From DATIJJ01 sp964612855 (lineage in GTDB: Bacteria; Pseudomonadota; Gammaproteobacteria; DSM-16500), in contig CAZTDR010000097.1 of assembly GCA_964612855.1 (NCBI GenBank), positions 1 through 7,071 of the forward strand: 7,071 nt of DNA. Direction: 5' to 3'. Position 1 is the stretch's first letter. Every line of letters starts with the position of its first letter. Position numbers and translations under genes: made by a program. Under the pieces are notes generated by a model. The model did no database searches and was not told the origin of the DNA. It saw only the letters and a list, made by a program, of their open reading frames with translations. Shown piece by piece: positions 1 through 6,288 of this stretch.

Positions 1-10
1 TTTCGACGCC

Positions 11-49
11 CCCATCCGCCCTTCGGGCACCTTCCCCTGCTGGGAAGGA
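11..49. repeat. Dispersed double-hairpin REP-like repeat (left edge)
   Basis: Two adjacent hairpins: GCCC-TTC-GGGC (18-28) and CCTTCCC-CTGCT-GGGAAGG (30-48). On the minus strand the element reads CCTTCCC...GGGAAGG then TGCCCGAAGGGCGGATGGGG, a widely seen extragenic repeat pattern in proteobacteria. It begins about 50 nt after the icmJ stop in the direction of transcription. There is no T run directly after either stem in that direction, so it is not a classical terminator, but it could stabilise the messenger end or attenuate read-through. Positions 50-96 between it and icmJ hold no recognisable signal. Confidence 0.65.
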
Positions 50-96
50 TATCTAAGCGGCTTTCGTGCAAAAAATCCTGATTAACACAACTATCT

Positions 97-717
97 TTAT
101 TGTGCCGATTCTTCTGCCAACTCTTCAAGCGCAGCTGCAGCCCAGGCTTCTAACTGTATTTTAAATTTCGTATAAGAGGGAAGCATGCGAATATCTTTTA
201 AGATATTCACTTTTGATTCCGGATGTTGCGCTTGATGCTCTAAAATAAGCTGGCCAAAAATAGCAGGATTGCTCGTGCCGCTACCAAATTTACTTTCTAC
301 TTGCTGGCTGCGAAACTTAAAGCTGCGGTAAATCGCTTGCGCGCTATCCTGGTAGCCTGTTCCATTGCCCATCGCACAAAAAAGCACATGGCAAAAACTA
401 TTAAGATCAGCTTGACTCATTTCCGGAGCGTAGATGAGCTGGCCACCGCCCATTTCATCTAGACCAATAGACTGGATAAAAAGACATTGCGAACAGAAAC
501 AACAAGAAGTAACCAAATTACTCAGTTTGTTATTATTATAATTACCATCAAGATTAATGACTTCTTGATATTGTCTCGCTTGAAAACTGCAAAACTGACA
601 AGTGTAGTTATCGCGTTTATAGACTTGATCTGCAACTGGCAGAAATGGTTTATCTTCACGTCTTCTTATAAAGATTCGCCACCCACTCAAATTCACTGCC
701 AGTTGAAGTTCATGCAT
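97..717 (-). CDS. icmJ: IcmJ/DotN, zinc-binding adaptor of the Dot/Icm coupling complex
   Basis: A 206-residue soluble protein with no signal peptide or membrane segment, close to the roughly 208 residues I recall for L. pneumophila DotN. In Legionella, DotN binds the coupling ATPase DotL and, with IcmS/IcmW, forms the cytoplasmic platform that receives effectors. Visible here is an HNH-nuclease-like zinc region: RDNYTCQFC (residues 36-43, Cys40 and Cys43), a stretch 51-64 where an HNH enzyme would carry its histidine but which reads EVINLDG, then NLVTSCCFCSQC (67-78, Cys72, Cys73, Cys75, Cys78). The two Cys pairs can bind zinc while the catalytic His is Asn, so a structural rather than nuclease role is expected. 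The ATG at 717 lies 15 nt after the icmD stop and has only a weak GGACGGG-type ribosome site, suggesting cotranscription with icmD. The stop TAA is at 97-99. The usual next gene, icmB/dotO, does not begin within the remaining 96 nt. Confidence 0.95.
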   Translation of the reverse strand: MHELQLAVNLSGWRIFIRRREDKPFLPVADQVYKRDNYTCQFCSFQARQYQEVINLDGNYNNNKLSNLVTSCCFCSQCLFIQSIGLDEMGGGQLIYAPEMSQADLNSFCHVLFCAMGNGTGYQDSAQAIYRSFKFRSQQVESKFGSGTSNPAIFGQLILEHQAQHPESKVNILKDIRMLPSYTKFKIQLEAWAAAALEELAEESAQ

Positions 718-732
718 AACCCGTCCAACAAC

Positions 733-1095
733 TTAGAATGAAGTAATACCTGAAATTCTACCTACACCTGATGTGCCACCAAACAAGGTAACGCCTGTTG
801 ATTTGAATACAGATGGGATAAAGATTAATGCTGCAGCAACGAACAATAATGCAATTGGCATGCTAATGGGAATCTGTGTTGGGTTATCTTTATGTGCTTT
901 AAATTTAACAATTGCACCCACTGCAAAACCAAACCCTGCTACATAAGCTGCCGCTGTAATTAATCTTGCAACGTTGCCTAAGTTAGTGGTGACGTTTGAT
1001 GCAACCGATCCTATCCCTGAAATAGCGAAAGCAGTTCCAACACCTAGGCAAAGTATCGCGCCGACTAACAACATAATACCTTTCTTCGTTATCAT
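733..1095 (-). CDS. icmD: IcmD/DotP, small inner-membrane Dot/Icm protein
   Basis: A 120-residue hydrophobic protein. I start it at the ATG at 1095 because an AAGGAG ribosome site (1104-1109) sits 8 nt upstream. The longer frame opens with a TTG at 1134 that lacks a ribosome site and overlaps a likely -10 box. From this start there is a signal-peptide-like N-terminus (residues 5-24, ending TAFA), then two membrane segments (about 42-64 and 76-97) joined by a short charged loop FKAHKDNP. This is the known IcmD/DotP plan; the L. pneumophila protein is of similar size (about 130 residues) and needed for intracellular growth, though its precise role is unclear. The central part resembles IcmC encoded next door (compare ITAAAYVAGFGF with VTALAYVMGFFF and IFIPS with LYIPT), as expected for the DotE/DotP/DotV family. 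It lies 109 bp after icmC behind its own promoter candidate and 15 bp before icmJ. Confidence 0.92.
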   Translation of the reverse strand: MITKKGIMLLVGAILCLGVGTAFAISGIGSVASNVTTNLGNVARLITAAAYVAGFGFAVGAIVKFKAHKDNPTQIPISMPIALLFVAAALIFIPSVFKSTGVTLFGGTSGVGRISGITSF

Positions 1096-1109
1096 ATATA
1101 AATCTCCTT
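1096..1109 (-). promoter_or_regulatory. Ribosome binding site that sets the icmD start
   Basis: On the minus strand AAGGAG (1104-1109) is followed by 8 nt (ATTTATAT) and then ATG at 1095. This strong site favours the 120-residue form of IcmD over the 133-residue frame starting at TTG 1134. Confidence 0.85.
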
Positions 1110-1125
1110 TAGCATTTCCGTGACT

Positions 1126-1154
1126 ATAATACAAACCCTTATTTCTAATGTTAA
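1126..1154 (-). promoter_or_regulatory. Candidate sigma70 promoter for icmD (and icmJ)
   Basis: On the minus strand TTAACA (1149-1154, five of six matches to TTGACA) and TATTAT (1126-1131, five of six to TATAAT) are separated by exactly 17 nt. Transcription would begin near 1119, giving a leader of about 24 nt containing the AAGGAG site. It lies in the 109-bp icmC-icmD gap, the second longest in the cluster, so icmD-icmJ could be transcribed independently of the upstream genes. Based on hexamer match and spacing only. Confidence 0.6.
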
Positions 1155-1204
1155 TTCTAAGCGCGTAATAACTATATTAACAACTGTTTTTTAACCCTCA
1201 TTAA

Positions 1205-1840
1205 TTAAAAAAATCCGCTAATCCCTAACGTATCAAACACGGTTTGTAAAAACTGATATAAGTTAATGCAGAAAATACCAGCGATAATATGCGCCATTGC
1301 TTTACTAAAAGTACCCGGCTGTCCACCATGACCACTCACGTGCGTTAACATAATGAGACCTTTAATGAATGCGATGGTGCCAACCAGTTGAACAACCATA
1401 AAAGCAGCCGTCGTGACATCGGTCCAGCTATCACTGGTAGAAGAGACATAGCCATAAGGATTAGCATCCGTCCAAAATGTGCTTAGCCCAACTTGCACAC
1501 TGGTAGGAATATAAAGTAATAACGTGCCGACCGTAATCGCTGTCAAAGGTTTTCCGAGCGAATGCTCATGTGACATCATGCTGCGCGATTCACCAAACTG
1601 TTTTAAATTAATGATACCCTTAACGATAAAGAAAAAACCCATCACATAAGCCAATGCAGTGACCAATTGCATTAAATTGGGTATCGCTTCGCTAAATCGA
1701 GTCAACATGGTCGCGGCATTTGCAGTGACTGACACCGCCTGTGCCGAACTTGAAAAAGATAGACCGGTAATTGCGATTACGATACTCAGCATTTTAATAA
1801 CCGAGCTCGCTGTTCGAAGAGAGAATCGTAACTGATTCAT
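1205..1840 (-). CDS. icmC: IcmC/DotE, polytopic inner-membrane Dot/Icm protein
   Basis: A 211-residue membrane protein, slightly longer than the roughly 194 residues I recall for L. pneumophila DotE. It has a signal-like hydrophobic N-terminus (about 14-35, SSAQA then V) and four further hydrophobic segments (about 52-77, 97-117, 143-166, 182-205). The 52-115 stretch is related to IcmD/DotP, the family signature being a first helix with TALAYVMGFFF, a charged polar loop, then a second helix ending in LLLYIPT. DotE is an essential, poorly understood inner-membrane component of the type IVB apparatus. The ATG at 1840 has GAGGTG five nt upstream and lies 38 bp after the icmG stop, so it should be cotranscribed with icmG. 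A 109-bp gap with a promoter candidate follows before icmD. I see no rho-independent terminator between icmC and icmD, so read-through is also possible. Confidence 0.93.
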   Translation of the reverse strand: MNQLRFSLRTASSVIKMLSIVIAITGLSFSSSAQAVSVTANAATMLTRFSEAIPNLMQLVTALAYVMGFFFIVKGIINLKQFGESRSMMSHEHSLGKPLTAITVGTLLLYIPTSVQVGLSTFWTDANPYGYVSSTSDSWTDVTTAAFMVVQLVGTIAFIKGLIMLTHVSGHGGQPGTFSKAMAHIIAGIFCINLYQFLQTVFDTLGISGFF

Positions 1841-1878
1841 ATAAACACCTCAAATTTTTGATTCGCTCCTTGAAACAA

Positions 1879-2805
1879 TTAATCGCCACTCGCTCCATAC
1901 GATAAGCTAATAATTTTGCTTCCTGTGTCGATATCGACAATCCCATCATAAGGATCAATTTTAGTAATACGACCAAAGTCTTTTAATACATCCCCTTCCG
2001 CGACAGTAACCGTATCACCTGCATCGGATTTCAACCATGCACGGCCAGGAATAATAGCTTGTACGGTATAGAGGCTGTGTGGCTGTGAAACTTGGGCAGC
2101 TTGGGTTTGCGGAACGGCTGCTCGCGGGCTTGCTGCACCCGAAGATGACGCATTGCTACCGCGTAAGATTTTAGTCAACTGACGAAAAGCCACTTCCATA
2201 TTACTGATGCGCGCATTCAATTCTTGTACTTGATTACGCAATTGCTGGTTTTCTGCTTCATTGTCTGCGATTTTTTGTGCGTATTGTGTTTGCATTAAAT
2301 TCATTGTCGCCGCATTTTGTTGCTCAATAGCCGTGATACGTTCTATTACATTTTTATTATCTGTCGTTACACTATCTGTCCTGCTGACAGAAACGGTAGG
2401 CTGCGTGACCACAGGTTGAGTCTGTACAGCAGGTTGCGTCGTAGAGGTTGTGGTGACGGTTTGCTGTTGAACCACTTGCGGTTGCGTCGTTGCGTGAGGT
2501 GGTGGCGTCATTTTTTTAGCCGACGTTTTTACTACAGGTGCATTTGGCTGAAAATCGGTAACGGGAGTTGAAGACGGTGCAACTAATTTATAAACAATCC
2601 CTAATAAAACAATAAATACCAAAATACCAATCACAATGCGGCGGTGTTGCTTTAATTTGCCTGCAATGGATTCTCTGGTCGTAAAAGCCGCTGTGGCCGT
2701 AGAACCTTTTACAGCGCCCACGTCCATATCATAATTTGCCTGGTCGTCGGAGAAGTGATATTCACCTTCTTCCTGTCCTTCTTCTTCATAGCGTTCATTA
2801 GCCAT
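1879..2805 (-). CDS. icmG: IcmG/DotF, inner-membrane Dot/Icm core protein
   Basis: A 308-residue bitopic protein, longer than the roughly 269 residues I recall for L. pneumophila DotF. In order: an acidic cytoplasmic N-terminus (1-50, rich in E, D, Y), one membrane segment (about 56-76, preceded by KQHRR, giving N-in topology), a low-complexity periplasmic linker rich in Q, T, V and P (79-148), a predicted coiled coil (about 150-214, including IERITAIEQQ and NQQLRNQVQELNARISNMEV), a short A/S/Q linker, and a compact C-terminal domain (245-302, with PGRAWLKSDAGDTVTVAEGD) typical of DotF and recalling the PilP/GspC-like fold. DotF sits around the DotG-DotH core and was earlier proposed to contact effectors. 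The ATG at 2805 has AAAGGG 7 nt upstream. It lies 151 bp after icmE, the largest gap here, and 38 bp before icmC. The extra length over Legionella is probably in the linker. Confidence 0.93.
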   Translation of the reverse strand: MANERYEEEGQEEGEYHFSDDQANYDMDVGAVKGSTATAAFTTRESIAGKLKQHRRIVIGILVFIVLLGIVYKLVAPSSTPVTDFQPNAPVVKTSAKKMTPPPHATTQPQVVQQQTVTTTSTTQPAVQTQPVVTQPTVSVSRTDSVTTDNKNVIERITAIEQQNAATMNLMQTQYAQKIADNEAENQQLRNQVQELNARISNMEVAFRQLTKILRGSNASSSGAASPRAAVPQTQAAQVSQPHSLYTVQAIIPGRAWLKSDAGDTVTVAEGDVLKDFGRITKIDPYDGIVDIDTGSKIISLSYGASGD

Positions 2806-2956
2806 AATTTCGCCCTTTTAATTACTGCCAAGAAGCATGTATATATATTCAAAGTATAATACCGGATTGGCCAATTTCTTCCTATAGAAAACTATTCTTA
2901 TATATGTTTTGAATTTTCAACAACCTGGTGGACAAAGCGCAGCGTTTCTGCCGACT
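2806..2956. promoter_or_regulatory. 151-bp AT-rich icmE-icmG intergenic region with weak promoter-like elements
   Basis: This is the longest non-coding gap inside the cluster. On the minus strand it contains -10-like boxes TATTAT/TATACT (2853-2861) and TATAAG (2897-2902), an alternating TA run near 2840-2848, and a perfect 10-bp palindrome ATTGGCCAAT (2866-2875) just upstream of the first box. No good -35 element lies 16-18 nt from either -10-like box, so a promoter for icmG is possible but weakly supported. Just after the icmE stop there is only a small imperfect hairpin (GCAG...CTGC, about 2938-2951) without a T run, so no intrinsic terminator is evident. Confidence 0.35.
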
Positions 2957-5179
2957 TTAAGTCACATCCGCCATAAACAATATTCCCAATCCCACGCCGG
3001 AATTAATCTTCACCGTAGCGGGAGTATTCACATAACCCTGCACAACATTCGTAAATGTTGTACCCACCTGCCCTAATGCAACTGCCACATTATTACCAAA
3101 ACTTAATTTTGGATTTTGAGTAGATGTTCCGAAAATACCTGTCGTACTGGTTCCCGCATTTTGCACTCCTTGCGCATAACCTGACAAGAAAGAAGAAGCA
3201 AACAAAGAACCATAACGCATCAAATAATGATGATCTACGCTACTTGCCATTACAGTTCGCGCCGTGTCTGGATCAATTGCAAATGCAGAAACCGTTTTGG
3301 TTTTCGGCCAATTATCCCGATTCATCATCGTAAAGCTTAAGCTCACTCGATCCTGGCCTTGCGCTAGCGCTAATCTACCTAAAAGCGTGGCGCCTTTAAA
3401 CGGTCCTTGAACAATCGTGACCATGACGGGCGTATCCGGATAATCACTATCTACTGCGGTATCTAACACACCATACATAATCGTGCCCGATTTAATCAGC
3501 GCTGGAACCTCTGTAGTCGTCGTTGTTGTTGTGGTCGTGCCTCCAGCGCCAGCTGCCAAGGCTGTGCCACTTGCACTTCCTGCTTTGGGCGCTGGAACCG
3601 GTGCCGCTGCTGCATGAACCATTTTAGAAGGTTGCCATGCAGTCAGTAAAGATTGTGCTTGCGTTGACATGGCAGCTTGCAATGCTTGCACACGTTGCGC
3701 GCGCTCTTGTGCAGAGAGTTGGGCAGCCTGAGCTTCAGCTGCTGCAAATTGAGCTTGTTGATTAGCTCCTGCGGGCGCTGCGATTTGTTGCACAGGTTGC
3801 GAAGCAATCGCTTGCTGCAATCGAGCAAAATCTGCAGTCGTTGGCAAACTGGTTTGAATCGCAGGTGAGCCGCCTACCGGCACCACACTCGCCTGATAAT
3901 ATTGCATTAAATTTGCAGCGGATTCAGGCGACAACAATCCGGCTTGGACCGCGCGCTTTAATTCGTCTGCATAAGCACCGGCTGATGCATTATTAGCTTG
4001 AAGCTTCATCAATTGTTGTGCCAGCGTCTTTAATTGGTTAAGCTTTTGGCAACTGGCGGGTAAATTTTTAGGATCAGGTGGCGTGGCGCCCAGCTTTTTC
4101 AAATCATTTTGGCACTCCATCGCTAACTGTTGCATTAATGCTTCGAGCGCGCCCGCAGCACCGCCTAATGTCGCTCGACGTCCTTTATATTCTGCAAGCA
4201 ATTTGGCCGCTTCCGCAGGGGTAATCTTTCCTGCTGCCACTAAACGTTGTAAGGTAGCAGCATATTCATCAACCGGTACATTTTTAGCTTGTAGTGCCGC
4301 GAGCTGATCCGCTACATCGGGTGTAATTGCACCCGTTTTTGCTAATTGTTTTAATGCGAAAATCCCATTTTTGGTGGCTTCTGCGGCTTGTTGTTGCGTA
4401 TATTGCGCTAATAATTGTGCGGCGGTGGCCGGAGAAATTTTTCCTTGCGCCACTAAGCTATTTAATTCTTCCGCATATTCGGCTGGGGTTGCTTTATTTT
4501 TTTGTAAGGCCAACAATTGATTTGCCACATCCAACGGCAATTGGCCTGATCGAATTAATCCATCCATGGTGCGAGCACTGTCACTTAACAATGCATTTTG
4601 ATGTTGCTTTTTATATTTTTCTAATAAGAGACGAGCTTGCTCGGGTGTTAATTTGCCTTGCCTTACTAATTCATCTAACGCAGCGGCATACTCATCGACC
4701 GACGCATTCGCTTTGGCTAAAGCTAATAATCTATCCGCATCTTTCTGGGATAATTTACCGCTTTTCACCAAATCATTAATATCCGTCGCGACATTTGCAT
4801 CATCTGGACTGGGGCAAAGAATGGTGCAACTTTGTTGCTGCGGTTGTTGAAAGGCGCTGGGTTGCGGTGCATTAGGAATATTGACTAACGTTGGCACAGC
4901 GGTTTCGCCAGTCATTTGTGCTTGTTGCGCAGCTTGCTGATTCGCTTGAATGAGGGTGCGATAATATTCAGGAGAGAGTTGCCCTCCTGGAACAGACTGT
5001 AAACTCGCCGGAGCAGAGGCAACTTTTGACGCACCTGTTGTACTTTCGCTAGCAAAAAAATAACGGCCAACAAAAAAAACGGCAGCCGTCACACCAATTA
5101 CTGCTACCAGCAGAAAAAACACGCGCGATTTAGCATTGGCATTAGCAAAAATTTTAAAACTGGGAAGTTTGATCGCCAT
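2957..5179 (-). CDS. icmE: IcmE/DotG, VirB10-like core channel protein with 71-residue repeats
   Basis: A 740-residue protein, clearly shorter than L. pneumophila DotG (about 1048). DotG spans both membranes as the VirB10-like channel subunit, with DotH, DotC and DotD. In order: a cytoplasmic N-terminus (1-18); a membrane segment (about 19-42); a conserved stretch with QSVPGGQLSPEYYRTL (61-76) and GETAVPTLV (91-99); a Q/P linker with Cys118 and Cys122; a helical repeat domain (about 133-430); an A/Q-rich segment (about 450-515); a linker ending in nine threonines (548-556); and the C-terminal VirB10-like domain (about 559-740), with SGTIMYGVLDTAVDSDYPDT and a segment 651-676 that may form the outer-membrane helix. 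The central repeats differ from the decapeptide repeats of Legionella. The ATG at 5179 overlaps the icmK stop (TAATG) and has GAGGG 6 nt upstream, so the two are translationally coupled. No stop or frameshift interrupts the frame. Confidence 0.95.
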   Translation of the reverse strand: MAIKLPSFKIFANANAKSRVFFLLVAVIGVTAAVFFVGRYFFASESTTGASKVASAPASLQSVPGGQLSPEYYRTLIQANQQAAQQAQMTGETAVPTLVNIPNAPQPSAFQQPQQQSCTILCPSPDDANVATDINDLVKSGKLSQKDADRLLALAKANASVDEYAAALDELVRQGKLTPEQARLLLEKYKKQHQNALLSDSARTMDGLIRSGQLPLDVANQLLALQKNKATPAEYAEELNSLVAQGKISPATAAQLLAQYTQQQAAEATKNGIFALKQLAKTGAITPDVADQLAALQAKNVPVDEYAATLQRLVAAGKITPAEAAKLLAEYKGRRATLGGAAGALEALMQQLAMECQNDLKKLGATPPDPKNLPASCQKLNQLKTLAQQLMKLQANNASAGAYADELKRAVQAGLLSPESAANLMQYYQASVVPVGGSPAIQTSLPTTADFARLQQAIASQPVQQIAAPAGANQQAQFAAAEAQAAQLSAQERAQRVQALQAAMSTQAQSLLTAWQPSKMVHAAAAPVPAPKAGSASGTALAAGAGGTTTTTTTTTEVPALIKSGTIMYGVLDTAVDSDYPDTPVMVTIVQGPFKGATLLGRLALAQGQDRVSLSFTMMNRDNWPKTKTVSAFAIDPDTARTVMASSVDHHYLMRYGSLFASSFLSGYAQGVQNAGTSTTGIFGTSTQNPKLSFGNNVAVALGQVGTTFTNVVQGYVNTPATVKINSGVGLGILFMADVT
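3890..4783 (-). repeat. Protein-level tandem repeat domain in IcmE/DotG (71-residue period)
   Basis: Residues 133-430 of IcmE form three full repeats and one degenerate repeat. The conserved glycines of the first half-motif fall at 141, 212 and 283, those of the second half-motif at 175, 246 and 317, each exactly 71 residues apart. Each unit reads roughly L-V-x-x-G-K-L-[ST]-x-x-x-A-x-x-L-L in both halves, joined by A-x-x-x-EYA-x-x-L. Examples of the second half are LVRQGKLTPEQARLLLEKY, LVAQGKISPATAAQLLAQY and LVAAGKITPAEAAKLLAEY. The fourth copy (VQAGLLSPESAANLMQYY, Gly414) is displaced by 26 extra residues that contain Cys356 and Cys377. The repeats are divergent, so they are old. They are visibly helical hairpins with a loose SHOCT-like look; that comparison is only by eye. 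Confidence 0.9.
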
Positions 5180-6288
5180 TAAAAACCCTCAATTTTAAGT
5201 TCGATCGGATTCCCGTATTGTGAAACCAATACGGAGGCGCTTCTAGGCACTTCATAAGCATACATTCCATCTGGACTCACCATTCGTCCGATCCACCCTG
5301 GCGAAAGCAATGTTAAACGACTTCGTAGATACATTTTATCGCCGAGTAACCAGGCTAAACAATCACCGCCCTTTACGGTTAACTGTCTACTGCCCGCCGG
5401 GGCAATGCCATCTAGCACACTGAGCAGTAATTGATTCGCACTATTCGGTAAATTCGTTCCTGTCGGCAAATCTTTTGAATTGGGGCCAATTCCCGACACG
5501 TGAATATCCGTACGGTAATCAACAACACGCTGGCCTAATACGAGCGCCAATGTAATCGGAGTGGGCATGCCGATCAATCGAATCACTAAATCACTATCCC
5601 CATACGGTGCGGTCGCTTGCAGTAACAATACGTTACTTTTTCCGTCCCATTGAATGTTTGTTTTTTTAGGATCGCCAATATCATAAGCTGCGATGGGCCA
5701 GGGTGAACCAGTAGAATCGACAAATACAAGCGATGTCACATACCCTTGCGCAAGACGGATAGCAGGCGGTGTCGCGCCCGGCGCCAAATTAACCATTACT
5801 GTCGATGAAACCGGCTTAGGCGGGACTGTCGCTGGCATCGCTGCCGCGCGCTGAGATTGATCAATCAATTGTTTTAACTTCACCACTTGTTGCGGACTCA
5901 ACGGCATATTTTGCTGCATCATGCCATTAAATGCTTCTTGCGATTCCTCACTCGGCGGAGGCGCTGAAGGCAAAGAATTCATAATGACTTTTTGTGAATC
6001 TTCATAGGTCAAGACTTTGGGACGATTAGTCGATCGTTTACGTGGCTTAGTTATCACGACAGGTGCATCGGGAGAGGCGCCAGAAATAATTTGCAAAGCA
6101 CTATTGTTCGACGAACTATTCCCATTTTGATTTTGTGCCAACAGTTGGGTTTGGCCATTTTTTTTTAGCCAACTTTCAAACTGCGCAAGATCGGTTGGCA
6201 ATGGATCTTGCGCCAACACAACGTGCGGGCTGCTTAACCAACCGAGCAACAAAGCGAGCCAAATTTTTTTACTATTTACGTTATTCAT
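5179..6288 (-). CDS. icmK: IcmK/DotH, exported core-complex protein
   Basis: A 369-residue exported protein matching DotH (about 361 in L. pneumophila). It has a Sec signal peptide (KK at 7-8, hydrophobic 9-25, likely cleavage after VLA at 26, before QDPLP), a low-complexity N/S/Q and basic linker (about 50-95), a conserved helical stretch around MPLSPQQVVKLKQLIDQSQ (128-146), a beta-rich domain beginning near 158 (VNLAPGATPPAIRLAQGYV, then VFVDSTGSPWPI), and a C-terminal domain (about 282-369) that in the DotH family is VirB9-like and sits in the outer-membrane core with DotG, DotC and DotD. There is no lipobox cysteine; Cys310 is the only Cys. The ATG at 6288 overlaps the icmL stop by 8 nt (ATGAATAA). 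The nearest purine-rich site, GGGGGACC, is about 13 nt upstream and poorly placed, so translation probably depends on coupling to icmL. The stop overlaps the icmE start by 1 nt. Confidence 0.95.
   Translation of the reverse strand: MNNVNSKKIWLALLLGWLSSPHVVLAQDPLPTDLAQFESWLKKNGQTQLLAQNQNGNSSSNNSALQIISGASPDAPVVITKPRKRSTNRPKVLTYEDSQKVIMNSLPSAPPPSEESQEAFNGMMQQNMPLSPQQVVKLKQLIDQSQRAAAMPATVPPKPVSSTVMVNLAPGATPPAIRLAQGYVTSLVFVDSTGSPWPIAAYDIGDPKKTNIQWDGKSNVLLLQATAPYGDSDLVIRLIGMPTPITLALVLGQRVVDYRTDIHVSGIGPNSKDLPTGTNLPNSANQLLLSVLDGIAPAGSRQLTVKGGDCLAWLLGDKMYLRSRLTLLSPGWIGRMVSPDGMYAYEVPRSASVLVSQYGNPIELKIEGF

Noticed and set aside
1..75. A minus-strand open frame through the left repeat that might be the start of icmB
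   Set aside because: The reading would begin at a TTG and translate the palindromic repeat into R/G/P-rich sequence unlike any ATPase N-terminus.
487..741. An 84-codon plus-strand open frame
   Set aside because: It is antisense to icmJ, which is a clear family member in the other strand; no ribosome site or recognisable domain.
1096..1134. N-terminal extension of IcmD starting at TTG 1134
   Set aside because: No ribosome site precedes the TTG, the codon abuts the likely -10 box, and a strong AAGGAG site serves ATG 1095, which also gives a proper signal-like N-terminus.
1794..1976. A 60-codon minus-strand frame spanning the icmG-icmC junction
   Set aside because: It overlaps the end of icmG and start of icmC in another frame; both neighbours are conserved and the small frame matches nothing.
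2938..2963. Possible intrinsic terminator after icmE
   Set aside because: Only 4-5 bp stems (GCAG/CTGC and GACTT/AAGTC) and no T run follow, so it would not terminate.
4327..4779. A 150-codon open frame on the plus strand
   Set aside because: It lies wholly antisense to the icmE repeat region. Its hydrophobic translation is a by-product of the repeated codons opposite, and it has no family resemblance.
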